64,000 nt of DNA from Roridomyces roridus (Eukaryota > Basidiomycota > Agaricomycetes > Agaricales > Mycenaceae), in assembly GCA_029378245.1 (NCBI GenBank), contig JARKIF010000140.1:17858-81857 (forward strand). The letters are read 5' to 3'. The position numbers and the translations under genes are program-made. A model generated the notes under the pieces. That model searched no databases. It was not told the DNA's origin and saw only the letters and a list, made by a program, of their open reading frames with translations. The first letter of the stretch is position 1. The number at the start of each line of letters is the position of its first letter. Of the stretch, positions 22,034 to 34,607 are shown piece by piece.

Positions 22034-24663
22034 CTATCCCTGCCAGGAAGTAGTGATCGTTTGACTCCCTGAAGCATTCGTCGTCGCAGAGCGATTTGGG
22101 TCCGACTCCCAGACAACCTATGAGTTAAAATAATCAGAAAACAAGTACAAGGACAGAAAGAAGCATCTGCTCACACTTCCGTCAGTCTCCTTGCGGATGA
22201 ACTTGTACTGAAAGCTCGTGTTGGGCGGTAGGTTTACGGTTATGCTCCACACTGGATACGTCGCAGAAGAGAGTGCAAGCTGTGGAGAGGTGAGAAAGAT
22301 TGGAGTTTGAGTAGATGGTGAATTACAGCAGATGCGGGCGCCCAAGTGCCTAGTTGTGAGATGCTCCCGACGAGGAAGATGTTCTGTGGGAAATCATGGT
22401 TAGAGATCAAAGCGAAGGATGTTTGTGAGAGTACGCACCTCCCCGAAAGTAGTCGTTGCTGTCTCGTCGAAGGTTACAGCTACCGTAGAGCTCCCTCCTC
22501 CGCTGCTGCTCGACCCAGATCCCAGAGACCCGGTATGAATCGCAATCGCACTGCGCGCCGGTACCGTGGCACTGAAAGATCCTCCGGATACGGTGAATCT
22601 ACGTCAGGTAATTCAATCAACTGCTTTATCGAGTGGAGATAAAGACGCACCCGCTTCCCGTGCATTTCCCCGAAACGCTGGAGCCACTGATCACATCGCA
22701 ATAGGCGCCGTTGGGCAAGCTCGTCGTGAACTGAGTGGTCCACGCAGAGTCGGCGTTGTTGATAGCGACGAAGCCAAGGGAACCTAGAGGTGTCGTCGGT
22801 CAGGCATTCCCCATCTGCAGGTAATAGATGACGCACCTCTGCCAAAGGCAATCTGCTGCGCCTGCGGCGACACCCAATTCGTGATCGCCGCAGTCCCGAC
22901 ATTATTCCTGAACCCAACCATCCCCGAAATCGCGATGAATCGATGCTGGCAGAGCCAACCACCCGACCCGCCAGTGGCCGAGCACGTACCCGCACCCCCA
23001 TTCGGCGCGCCGTCATCTGTCGTACCGAAAGTGTAGGAGGAGAGGACGGTGGGCGTGCCGTAGGAATGCGCCAACGAGAAAATTGTCGCGGTTATGTATG
23101 TGTTGGAAGGGGAGTTTATGGTGAGGGAGTTGCCGTTCTGAGTCCGTCCAGGATGAGATTCTAGAGAAGAGCGAGGGAGATGGAGGACGTACGCGTTCTG
23201 TGTCGTGGTTGGTGACGAACACGTTTGCTTGGGTTCCGGAGACCCAGCCTTGACTAGACTCAGTATGGGGTCAGCGTCGAATGAGACAGTTAGTCACCTT
23301 GATTATCCAGGTTTTGCAAACTCGAAATTCCACCACCCGAGAATGCGTTCTTGACAGCCGTAGTATATCTGAATCTGATACCAAAAACGCGTTTAGCATG
23401 GAGTCTGTGGGCGGGAGGACACTCACTCTTGAACATCGCCGTTCCCGACATACTCAGACGGCTGAATCGGCTCCCCCGCGCCCCAGATGACTTCTTGCGT
23501 CACATACCCGGGCTTGGTAGTCAATCTGCTCAAGATGTTGGCAATGTCCGTGGCGGGCATATCTGCAGTCATCGAGTTCAAGGATCGTGCAAGTAGGAGA
23601 CGAGCTGCAAGACGCACGCTTTGCAGCATCCAGTCGGAACCCATCAACGCCGAGCGAAATCAGTTTGTTTCCGTAGCCCGCGAGGACGCCCCGCACGTAG
23701 TCCGTGTCCGTGGCCAAGCTGAATTCAGCCATCAAAATCAATCACGATTCTTGTTCGGAAGACTCGAAACTCACTCGGCTAGATTGTCCAACTCGCAAGT
23801 CTGCACTTCGACTCTGTTGTCGTAGTTCACGATGTCGTCGCCGGGTTCCAGACCGCAGTGATGAAAGTCCTGCCAGTGGAAATTAAAATCAATACCGCGT
23901 AAGTAAGTAGACAAGGTTCACACACCTGATTCTGATATATCCCGGGATACACGTAGTGTGTGAAGCTCGAGCCCGCGGTACCCGTCCCCGAGTCGATTCC
24001 CGCCATGTGGTTGAAGAGCGTATCTGGACAAAGTAACGATCAGCACGTGGACATTCGCCGGAGGAATAGGTGGACAGGTGGAGTCGGATCCAAGAAGCAC
24101 AAGTCACCTGCGATGACCTTGACGCCGGCGGCGTGGCAAGTGTTGATCATACTGCTCGTACCAGTCAGCAGATGAGAGGGAAGACGGGAAACACGCGGAC
24201 CTTTGGAATTGTGCTTGATTTCCGCGTTTCGAGGTGAGGATGTACGAGACGGGCTGGTAATCTAAAACCCAACTCAGCTGCTGCTATGTGAGGGACGGAC
24301 GGCGTCGTTCTCACCTGTCCACCACTGGGAACCTGTAATGTGCTCTTGAGGAGGGCTGACTGTGTGCGCGGATGAGTCTCAATGAAAAGGATCCCAGCAA
24401 GCGGCATACCTTGGACGAAGCCATACCCCGCAGGCCCGATGAAATTGGTGCATTCAGCCGCGACGCTATCCCTGGGCGAACATTCAGATCCCTCCATTTG
24501 CGATACTGACCGAGTCTCACCAATTCCACTCGAACATCTGGATAATCACCGTCTTGCTACCAGAGGGCGCGCGAGCACCGATCGTCGAGTTGGGGCCACC
24601 TACTGCAGCGGCTGCGGAGGGGCGGAGAAACCATCCGAGGAGGGGGACGAGAGGAAGCAGCAT
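22034..24663 (-). CDS. Alpha-amylase GH13 with C-terminal CBM20
   Basis: A multi-exon secreted enzyme starting MLLPLVPLLGWFLRPSAAAA (ATG 24663). The first splice restores VIIQMFEWNWDSVAAEC, typical of the fungal/actinobacterial-like alpha-amylase subgroup. The conserved GH13 regions all read through: I VIADTLFNH, II GVDGFRLDAAKH (nucleophile Asp), III VTQEVIWG (acid Glu) and IV FVTNHDTER. A Ser/Gly linker (LGSGSSSGGGSSTVAVTF) joins a family 20 starch-binding module with GENIFLVGSVSQLGAW and FQYKFIRKETDGSVVWESDP, ending TITTSWQG at 22034. More than ten short introns interrupt it. It would hydrolyse alpha-1,4-glucan outside the cell, the module helping with granular starch. The intron ahead of VVWESDPN supplies the Trp of the second starch site. 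Confidence 0.9.
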
Positions 24664-26081
24664 TGTAGAGTGCGAGGAGCGTCACATGTTGTCTTTTGTA
24701 CTCGGACGGTGTTGCCATGTGCATGTGCGGGCGTCGTCCCATGACCTTTTGCCTCGATCATCCCTGATCCTGAACTTGATCATCCCTAAATACACGGATA
24801 AAGGTGGGCTTGGCAAAGGTACATCGTGATTCGGCGTGTGGGTTCGCGAGGCCAAATCAGCTCCACTGACTCAGCGCAGGCACCGGAGAGACATCAGCAA
24901 ATCGGAGAAATCTAGCTGATACCGGCTGAACCACAACAGCGTGATGGCGCACCAATGTGATCGCAAGGCCGTTGCCTTTGGACGGATGGTCAAGATCTGG
25001 AATGCCGCCGTGCTCTTGCACGGAATTGTAAACGCATGAAATAACCCAATGCATCTGAATGGAGGTTGTAGATAGGAATGTCCGGCTTCTGTCAGGCATT
25101 TCGGCATCCGTCGATTGCAAGTCCAATCACTCGGTCGGCATGGTTTCAGTGATTTCGGTCCTTTTCCCGATGATCGCAGATGGAGGTGGTAAGGAGAGTG
25201 GCGAGGCGCTTAGCCCATGCCGACAGAGAATGGCACGGCTTTGCCGACATCCATAGCGGCGCAAGCGCCGTTCCCCTACTCTGAGTCCGATGCATCTGAT
25301 GATTTGGATCAGTTTACAATTTGACTTTGCAGTTCACCAACTTGAAAGTAATTTTATTCCAGATGCTGCACGTGGATTGTAATTTGGATTTGTGTGTAAG
25401 TAGCTTTTCATTTTTGTTCTTGTTTCATTCAGCTGTGAATGACGGAGAGGAATGTGGATCCTGGGGGCAATCATCAGGGTTGACATAGGTGGGATGAGTC
25501 AGATGGACATATGTGATTGATGCAATGAGTTTTGCGGGAGATCAGAAAATTCAGCCCTCCTCTTGACAGAGTAGGGGATAATCCGGCGCTAATCGCTTAG
25601 CGGCGCGGAGGGGGCCGGAGATTCCGTGATCAAATCAATCATCAGTGTGCCACGTCGGCGTGACGTCACGTTTCCTCGTGCTCCAATCGTGCTCCTTTCT
25701 CTGCTTTCACCACAGCTTGACCTGCGATCTTTGAGGCCTTGATCCTCGACCTTTCCCGCGCTCCGTTTGCTACTCTTCTTCCCCGAGTCCTCCCGTGTGC
25801 CTTGAGGTCACGCCTGGCCCATTACTTACCAAGATCACCTCATGCCGGCCGGCCGCTCTTGGTAGAGGATTCCGTTGCGCTCCACCGTCTCGTTCAGGCT
25901 TCACTGTGCCCGACCCAAGCTCCCACTCCATCGTCGCCACCGTCTTCCTGGTTCTCTGCTCCGTATCCTCGAAATCAGCTCCTCAGAATGACAGACGAAG
26001 AGCTCGGTCCCGCTCAACGGGCCTGAGAGTGTCGCAACTCCCGGACAGCACATTTGCCCATAATGAAAATCGACTGAACTA
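24664..26081. other. Intergenic 5' of the amylase gene
   Basis: About 1.4 kb without a supported gene. The first part is the amylase promoter region. Frames between 25739 and 26262 have no recognisable content. Confidence 0.4.
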
Positions 26082-26420
26082 TTACTCAAGGCCTGCTACT
26101 TCCCAAGTAGTCGCAAAATGTACACGATCATCCAGTCCTTTGGGTCGCTCGGGTATCCAGAAAGCAAGTCCACTATCGTCCTTGGGAATCCGACCCAAGT
26201 TTACGTTCTTTTTATATTCGCGCCCAAAGATACACGGATTGCCATGCGCTGGCCAAGAATAGACATCACTCGGAAGCTCCGGTAACCTTGTGCCTATAGT
26301 TTCCCGACGACATAGCACAAAGATATCTTTTTCAACCCACTACGTCGGGCTCTCCCCGTTATCCGTGCTATAAGAAACAAAATAGCGCCGGTTTACCAAT
26401 GCGTCGGACCCGTAGGTTAG
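26082..26420 (-). pseudogene. Degraded coding fragment, family not recognised
   Basis: The minus strand reads SDALVNRRYFVSYSTDNGES, a stop, then WVEKDIFVLCRRETIGTRLP and further clearly protein-like residues (DVYSWPAHGNPCIF, LGRIPKDDSGLAFWIPERPK, DRVHFATTWEV) to a stop at 26082. Composition is like a folded enzyme or lectin domain, but the in-frame stop, missing start and lack of flanking exons suggest a remnant. I do not recognise the family. It could instead be one exon of a gene whose other exons I failed to see. Confidence 0.35.
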
Positions 26421-26533
26421 TGGTGGTTGAGCCTTTGCGACAGCCACGCTCCTGCGACCTCGGTGACGACGTACTGGATACATTCCCAGCTCAGGAAAGA
26501 AAACAGCCTGCATTCCCAGCTGAACCTTGAAGG

Positions 26534-28120
<1,587 letters not shown>

Positions 28121-29241
28121 GCGGTATCTCTGTGGTAGTTATCTTTATGCGTTTTCAGTCCTGTCTTTGGTAGAAGCATATCATTGTTTGATATCATGGC
28201 TTATGTTGGGAGCGTGTACCGAGTGAGAAAAACAAAGAAACCGAGAAACACGGACGGTGGAGTCGAAGCTAATTATTTGTTGTACCCATTGTCCTGGATT
28301 CTATTATCTAACCCAATACAATAGCTCACACTAGAGGCGTTTGAGACTCAGATGATGTGGTGATACGTTCCGAGACTCACCAACGGTGGCTCAAGTAGTA
28401 CGTTTGTGTACCAAGTAGCGATAGACAGCTAAAGACTGAACTCATTGCCATCTATGTATGCCCATGAGCAACAAAAAACACGTCTCGGCCACCGCCTCCT
28501 ATGACCCTCGAGAGGAATCGAACTCCGGCGTGACTTACTGGACCAATTGACAGATAATGTTCCGCCCATTCAGGCCGCGCCGACTGGAAGTTGCCACTGC
28601 GCGTACTGAGATCCGTGTGCGAAAATTGTGAACACGGACAAAAAATGAATTCTCAAGAGACTTTTGAGCTTGCTCACAGACAGCCGGCGCGCTTGGCCTA
28701 CGTCAAACTAACATAGACTGAGCATCTGGCTGCTAGAAGCTGCACTCGCAGGGCCAGCTCGGACACACGGCGCTTCACACTCAGTTTCGTACGATGCCCA
28801 TGGATGCCCATCACACGAGATCATACCCGGATCAACACCTGTGATCACCCCACATCAAACGGAATTGGAACTCAAACAGGACAAAGTGTGATAATTGACA
28901 AAATACAGTCTGGCAACCAGGACAGACGATTTGCCATTTGCAATTCCACTACACGAATTCGGTGCTGGGCGGTGAATGAAACGTGCACTGCATTTGTCGA
29001 TCAAAAGGAGTATATGGGCAACGGACACTCTTGGGCCTACTTAGTGTGCACCACTCTGTGAGTGGGTCCCATCCCTTCTGTGCACAAAACTCGTTGGAGC
29101 GGAAAGCAGGATTCGAAGGCGCCTAAGCCTGGCGAAACAGGCACATGAGGATCTCAAATTTCCGAATTTCAAAAAACAAGGCTGTACGAGCTCCCCGAAA
29201 CTGGCAATTGGCAGCAAGAGTCTCATCCTCCGCAATCGACC
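28121..29241. other. Intergenic
   Basis: No gene recognised. It holds a tRNA-like box listed separately and ends in the promoter of the small basic protein gene. Confidence 0.4.
28473..28600 (-). repeat. tRNA-like unit with B box and T run
   Basis: On the minus strand AGTTCGATTCC (28524-28514) matches the pol III B box and is followed 36 bases later by six T (28478-28473), a pol III stop. No complete cloverleaf could be drawn. It may be a tRNA-derived SINE end or a decayed tRNA gene. Confidence 0.35.
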
Positions 29242-29248
29242 TATAAAA
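29242..29248 (+). promoter_or_regulatory. TATA box
   Basis: TATAAAA 30 bases before the start codon at 29278; the spacing implies a very short leader. Confidence 0.55.
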
Positions 29249-29277
29249 ACTCCAAACACCCTCCCCGTGTCTTCAAA

Positions 29278-29872
29278 ATGCCCCCCTCCCGCCGTGCCTC
29301 AGTCGTGAGCGCCTCTTCCAAGGTATTCGGACGCCCGTTCGAAAGCCTTCGGGCCTCCGTCGTGCGCACCGCGCGGCGTCGCAGCCTCCGTCGGCACACC
29401 GCAATGGGGTGCACCTTCGAATTTGTCACGCCCCCGACGCCTCCCGCGAGCTCGGTAGACCGCCGTCAATCGACGCTCTCCGCAGCCCCCCTCCTTCAGC
29501 GCAAATCCTCCTCGCTGTCCATCTCCCTCAGTGAATTCACGCAGCGCAACCAGTCTTGCATGTCCCTCGCGTCCGTGTCCTCTGACGAAAGCATGGACAC
29601 GGTTGACTCGGCGGAGACGGTTACCCCGGCCGGCGTTCAAGGCTGTATGATGCCTTCCCAGTCGACGTTCTTCCACCCACCTGGTGCTCGACCACTGCGC
29701 CGTACGTCGAAGAGCACACGTCGGGTCAAGCGCTGCAGGAAATTCGTTTGGGTGCGTACCTCTCACTTGTCTTTTGTGTTAGATACTAACGAACTTCGCA
29801 CAGGCCGTCATCACCTCCATCGTCTTCGTCCCCACGCCCGGAGTCACTATTGGCCCGTCTTCCTATCGGTGA
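29278..29872 (+). CDS. Small basic Ser/Arg-rich protein, unknown
   Basis: Exon 1 (29278-29751) and exon 2 (29804-29872) give about 180 residues. The intron is textbook: donor GTGCGT, branch ATACTAAC, acceptor CACAG. Without splicing the frame runs into a less plausible tail. The N-terminus is rich in Arg and Ser (MPPSRRASVVSASSKVFGRP), the middle has Ser-rich stretches and a QRNQSCMSLASVSSDESMDT segment with likely kinase sites, and after the basic patch STRRVKRCRKFVW a hydrophobic stretch AVITSIVFVPTPGVTI follows. That could be one tail-anchor membrane segment. Family not recognised. The TATA box and clean intron support a real gene. Confidence 0.55.
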
Positions 29873-30220
29873 TTTCAGTACGCTGCCTGGCAACCCTTCT
29901 TTCACTTCGCATTGTCTTCGGTCTCAGGTGATAATCCCTCACGATCCAATGAATACATACTTATTTAGCATCAGTCTGTCCTTACTAGGTGTACCATCCC
30001 CTTTTTCGTCGGTCTACATATGTCGACATTTTGCCAGCTGTACTTTGCTTTAAATTATTCATTTTGTTTCTCGAAGCTCTGCGGGCATCTGCTGATCGTG
30101 CAGAGTTGACTACACTGGCCGAACACAGAGGCACGGAGGGATGAAACCAGTCTCACCGGCGGCTGTGTGTCGGGTAAACCATGAGGGAGTAGGAGTTTAG
30201 GGGAAAGGATGATCCGTCCG

Positions 30221-30246
30221 CCCCCCCCCCCCCCCCCAAAAAAAAA
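30221..30246. repeat. C17A9 homopolymer tract
   Basis: Seventeen C are followed directly by nine A. On the minus strand this is a nine-T run that could stop pol III for the tRNA-like unit next to it. Lengths of such tracts are prone to sequencing error. Confidence 0.7.
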
Positions 30247-30335
30247 GCAGGAGTTGCCAGGGCCATACGGGACCGTCGCCGAGTCGAACGGGCGCACGCC
30301 GCGGACCGTGCCTAGTTAGCGCACGCACTGGTAAT
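30238..30335 (-). repeat. tRNA-like unit with B box and T run
   Basis: Minus-strand CCGTTCGACTC (30291-30281) is a B-box match, with the nine-T run 35 bases after it. The sequence before it contains TGCGCTAACTAGGC, which may be an A box. No full tRNA fold was found. Confidence 0.4.
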
Positions 30336-30590
30336 CCACTAGGGACTGGCACTCGAGAGATGTCGTGGTCTCAATATTCCCAAAGAGAAAGACAAAATTG
30401 TCCTCACTCCGCTATCTAAGTATGTATACATGGAGCCCGGAGCGAACGGTTCTGACCGAGCGCTGGTGGTGATTTCGTGCGCGCACTGTTCGACACGACG
30501 TCGGTCTACCATCTCAGCCGTCATGATCTTTTCGAGTTTGACAATCGGCGAATTGCGATGCGGCAATCATTCATCGCAATTCGGCGAAAT

Positions 30591-30680
30591 AAAAATGTTG
30601 GACTCGCCCAATTCCAAGGTCCCGGGTCGAACGGGGCGCGTTTTAAATACTGGAGGCCAAGGATTTTCTCACTAAGTACC
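30591..30680 (-). repeat. tRNA-like unit with B box and T run
   Basis: Minus-strand CCGTTCGACCC (30634-30624) sits 29 bases before five T (30595-30591). The box is followed by CGGGACC, like the other units of this set. Confidence 0.4.
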
Positions 30681-32670
30681 GCTGACACACTCTGGCTGCG
30701 GACGACGTTAAGGTTGCTTGATTCAACTCTCGTCTTGGCGTTCCGAGTGCCCAATTAGCGGATCTGATGGGCTACATAATCAACTCATCAATTGCTTTCA
30801 GTGAAGTTTCAGGCAACTCGTTCGACGATGCTCACGGGCTCCTCCCATGCAGACACGCATCAAGTCTGGTCACCGCAGACACACTGGGTCCTGAGATTCG
30901 GTTCGTTTGTCGAATGCCAAAAGGCATTCTTCTGCAACGGCATCCTTGTCGAGGAAGAAGGAAAAGAAAAATCACTTCCACCCGGTTCAACCTGGTCCTG
31001 AATCGATTGGACGCGGTGGCAGCGAGATCTCAGTTCGGTCAAAAGTAGCAATCGGTTTCCTTGCCGATTCCATGGGTGTGATCATATCCCGGATCACTCA
31101 GAACGCTATATGTATCTAGCACGAGCAGCCGCACGGCGGCGTAAAAGTGCAGGGCGCCTCACATGCCAGAGCGCAGATAGCGCCGGCCTGCGATCAAATT
31201 GTCAGTGACTTGACCCAAGGACGGGAGAATTGTGGCTTCAAAGCCATACCGGGGCGGGGTTGGCACCGACGATGGGCTGTGTATTCATCCATCTGGTCAG
31301 TTCTTTCTCGGTATTATGGTACAAAACCCACCACAAGGATGAGAAGGGCGGTGCTGAGAAGGGTCGATGGAGAGAAAAATTTCATTGTGGGTGGTCAAGG
31401 AAGCGGTCGTCTGGGCTTTTATTTGAGAACGGGACCTTTCGTCAGTCGATACCCGAGTTCTAACTTCTCCGTCAACGGGTCTCCGAGGCTACTCGCTGGC
31501 CAGACCCATATATGTTTATGGATCAGCATAATTGAACTGCAACTTCCTCTGCGCTTCCGTGTTCAATTGAATTGTGGATCGGGCCCGTTTGTTTCAGGTC
31601 CGCGCCGTTGTCAGCGCAAGGGAAACCAAATTGCCCTGCGCCCCGGGCATGTACTGTGCCGTCTTAAAATTGCATGCCCACATCATGACTAGTGAGTCCA
31701 GGTCCCGTAACTAAATGTTGATTCATTTATCCCGTTCGCGACGGAGGATGGGTATCATTGGCACAAGTACAGAAACTGCTGCGGATAGCGATTGAAGTCG
31801 GGTGCGTACGCCGTATACACATTTCCCCCGGTGTGATGAAGCCAATAGTTGAATCGAACCGTGGGAAATTACTGTCTGTACTGATGTGATCACCGGGAAA
31901 GAAGCCCCGTCATCACGGCGCAATCACTGGAAATCAGGGGACCTGACTATACAGGTTCACGAGCCTGTCTAAATGCCGTTGGGGTGGCTTAGATCTGGTC
32001 AGACCTCGGGCATCAAATCCCCGGGATGTGTGAGTTCTATGCCGCCGTTCGGAACGTTCCTGAATGCTAGTCTGGTTGGGTATTGTCCAACGGTACCGTT
32101 CTTTATGTTCAACATCCGCCGTCGCCGTCGGACTCTGGACTCGGTATAGCACGTATAAACATCATCACTTGGTGAGTCCCGCACTGAATCAACACTACAT
32201 TTTTGATTCAGCCACTGGCCGCGGCGGATGGCTATCGTACCGCTCCCAATGTATCGAAACGCTGCAAATCTCGTTTTACTATGCCTATTTGAAGATGCAA
32301 TACCAACCGATGCAGTGCGACCGTGGGACATCATCTGATCGCTATCAACCCGATCGTAACTTCTCGCTCACAAGTGCCACCAAAGTGCCACACGCGTAAA
32401 CACCCAGGGATCCAAGGAGGCTACTTATTGCAGCCTTTCCGGCTCCGCTCTATTCGCATGTGAGCTCCAGCCTCCGCCCATTTCATTACTCCAGAGTCCA
32501 GAGGCTATCCAAGACACCGCCCGTCCAAAACAGACATCGGGTGGAGAGCCACATGATACTCAAATCTTATGTCCATGGCTGGGCACGTCAGCCAAGAAAA
32601 TCGATTTACAGACACTCATCAATTTACACCCATAAGTACTCCCACTCTCCTTGCCCTCGAAACCGACCAC

Positions 32671-32976
32671 TCAGATGGCCGGTCTGGAACATTTGCACGA
32701 ACACGGAGGAACGAAAGTGCAGTCATCCAAGCAGGCTATATCGCATGTGATTCTCCCCGGCTAGAATTCAACGTCAACATTCGGAATAGTTGCCGCGTCC
32801 AGCGGACGGACGTACCTCACGAATCAGAGCAGGGGACGCCGCTGCGTTGACGAAGCCCTACATAAAAGTGAGCTGAAGGTGCATGGGAGGGGTGGGATAG
32901 GACTTGCAGCCAGGAGGAGTGCGCCCAGGGCTGGAATGAGGAGATGTGTGAGGGTGACTTTAGCGTTGAACTTCAT
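32671..32976 (-). CDS. Secreted six-cysteine peptide, family member A
   Basis: Three exons on the minus strand: 32976-32908, 32857-32816 and 32760-32671, all joined in phase 0, 66 residues. Exon 1 encodes a hydrophobic leader (HLLIPALGALLLA), exon 2 finishes it and adds a short pro-part (GFVNAAASPALIRE), exon 3 holds the cysteine core CDIACLDDCTFVPPCSCKC. The first intron (50 nt) uses a GC donor, GCAAGT; the second (55 nt) is GTACGT to TAG. Six cysteines follow C-x3-C-x3-C-x5-C-x-C-x-C exactly as in the three relatives nearby. Family not known to me; expected to be exported and disulphide-bonded. Exact conservation of core and exon plan is the evidence, since each exon is too short to judge alone. 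Confidence 0.75.
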
Positions 32977-33015
32977 TTCTCGCTCGTTTGTATGTGTGGA
33001 ACAGGACTGACGCTG

Positions 33016-33022
33016 CTTTATA
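33016..33022 (-). promoter_or_regulatory. TATA box of peptide gene A
   Basis: TATAAAG on the minus strand, 40 bases before the start codon at 32976. Confidence 0.5.
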
Positions 33023-33275
33023 CGCTGTCGCCGCCCACCTCACATGGCTATATTGAGGTACAGACAGGCTCGGACGGCCAGCGTCAGCCACAGATTCACT
33101 AGCGGTATTCGGAGTTCGCACATGGTTGTCAAGAGGAGGTAGGAATCACAATTCACGATTTGCCAACATCTGAATAACCTTGTCATGTATTCAAAGTTGC
33201 TAATAAAGAACCCTGAGACACTGCCACAATAGATTCAACCGTGTCAAACTCTCCGTATCCGATCATCCCAGCGCG

Positions 33276-33552
33276 TCAGGCCGCATTACTCGGGCAAGTG
33301 CACGAGCACGGCTCGGTGAATCTACAAGGTGGGTCGCATGCAAGGTCACACCCGCCGGGAATACGCTGCGAATGTGGTTCAGCGCTCAGCGGAATAAGTA
33401 CCATGCGCGGCGTGGCGTACCGTGATGGCGGTGACCGTCGGCTACATACAGTTCATGAGATGGGAATTGACGAAGATAATAAGGTGGAAGCTCACGATTG
33501 AGATGAGGAAAAGAGCGCCAACGGCTGTTACGATTTGCAGGGTGAGTCTCAT
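33276..33552 (-). CDS. Secreted six-cysteine peptide, family member B
   Basis: Exons 33552-33496, 33441-33421 and 33365-33276, phase 0, give 55 residues. The leader reads MRLTLQIVTAVGALFLISI; exon 2 is only seven codons (PTVTAIT), shorter than in the relatives; exon 3 carries CDLACDPPCRFTEPCSCTC. Introns are 54 nt (GTGAGC to GTAG) and 55 nt (GTACGC to GCAG). It is the most diverged of the four in leader and core, yet keeps every cysteine interval. Minus-strand GATAAAAAG about 50 bases before the start may act as TATA. It is divergent from member C, sharing a 546-bp upstream region. Confidence 0.72.
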
Positions 33553-34098
33553 GATGCTGATAGGTGGGGAGGCAGGTGGGATTTAGGGCGGCGCAGCCAT
33601 AGCTTTTTATCTGTTGGAATCTATTGAGTTCTCTCCATGGGGGTCCTCAGACTTCGCAATAACTCGGGCTCCTGAATTCTGGTCTATTCTATTCCAAGGT
33701 CCGCCCACGGTGAAACAACCCGAGCGACCCGGAAGCATCAAAGTGGGCCCACTCCGCTGTCAGTCTCCCGGGTCCCGCTGGACATCAACTTTCCCTTTCA
33801 TTCGCGTGTTGAAACGTTCACGAAGCAGATCGATCGCTGTCACCAGGCGACGAAGTGAAAGACGAGTTTTCCTTTCTGTGCTGCATGAAAAGCAAAACTT
33901 TGTGTGGCAAAGACTTACGGTGCGGAGCGCCAATTCCCGCCATCAACTCCTGCGACTTAATGCGGGCGACACCCAGTAACCGAAGCCCTACGCGCAAGTC
34001 TAGGCACCCTGTGGAATTCGGGATGACGTCTGTCGTAGCCCTGACCCTCAATAAAACTGAGCGGCCTGCTTGAGACCGTCGATACAAAGTTCCAAACC
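33553..34098. promoter_or_regulatory. Shared upstream region of peptide genes B and C
   Basis: The two genes diverge from this 546-bp interval. The same interval, 75-90% alike by eye, lies upstream of member D at 37645-38174, including GGATTTAGGGCGGCG and GAGTTCTCTCCATGGGGGTC. Candidate TATA elements are GATAAAAAG (minus, near 33601) and AATAAAAC (plus, near 34051). No long frame inside makes sense as a protein. Confidence 0.5.
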
Positions 34099-34365
34099 AT
34101 GCGGGCACACCTCCTCATTTCAGCCGTCAGCGCACTTATCCTTACTGTGAGGGCTAATGAATATTTATCGCTGCATGACTAACGGAGACGAGTAGAGTGT
34201 TGTCCACGCAGCCTCTCCGGCCGTTGCTCGTGCGCCTTCAGTACGTCGAATCACCAAGCTCTTCTACCTGACTCACACCGGAAACTCGCCCAACAGCCCA
34301 TCTGCGACATGTTGTGTTTGGGCAATTGTGTGTTTGTTCCGCCGTGCGAGTGCAAATGCTCCTGA
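34099..34365 (+). CDS. Secreted six-cysteine peptide, family member C
   Basis: Exons 34099-34146, 34196-34240 and 34297-34365, phase 0, give 53 residues. Leader MRAHLLISAVSALILT plus SVVHA from exon 2, a pro-part ASPAVARAPS, then the core PICDMLCLGNCVFVPPCECK and CS. Intron 1 (49 nt) has branch CATGACTAAC and ends GAGTAG; intron 2 (56 nt) runs from GTACGTCG to CCAACAG. Read without splicing, the frame stops within 25 codons, so ordinary ORF finding misses it. It is the tandem copy of member D: leader and introns are close to identical, while the cysteine loops differ (DML/LGN against DIE/PVD), as if the loops evolve faster than the scaffold. Confidence 0.75.
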
Positions 34366-34607
34366 AGGGTTTATAAATGAATTGTGAGCTGTGACTGTCC
34401 CAGCCAAGCGTTCGTTACATACGTGTAAAACCCTGTTGCGCGGAAATCAAAGTGAGCTGCCTAGTGAACCTCCCAAAGAATTACAAATCACCTCCGAGGG
34501 AATCTAGAAAATACAAGGAGTGCTGAAGTATACGAAATGACTACGATAAATGTAAAAAGAAAAACATTGACTTCCCACTCCCCGCTTGAATAGAATCGTT
34601 CATGATG

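Larger units (their letters stand above)
29873..32670. other. Gene-poor, repeat-bearing spacer
   Basis: About 2.8 kb with only short frames and none recognisable. It contains the C17A9 tract and two tRNA-like units listed separately. The plus-strand frame at 31147-31692 (181 codons) has no domain and no promoter or splice support, so I do not call it. Confidence 0.4.
33551..34595. repeat. Tandem duplication, unit 1
   Basis: From CATGATGCTGAT to TTGAATAGAAT this 1.05-kb unit matches 37645-38644. It spans the first codon of gene B, the shared upstream region, gene C and its 3' flank (AGAAAATACAAGGAGTGCTG in both). A 3.0-kb transposon now separates the units. Confidence 0.75.

Noticed and set aside
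28500..28600. A functional tRNA gene
   Set aside because: The B box and T run are there, but no acceptor stem or convincing anticodon arm could be paired.
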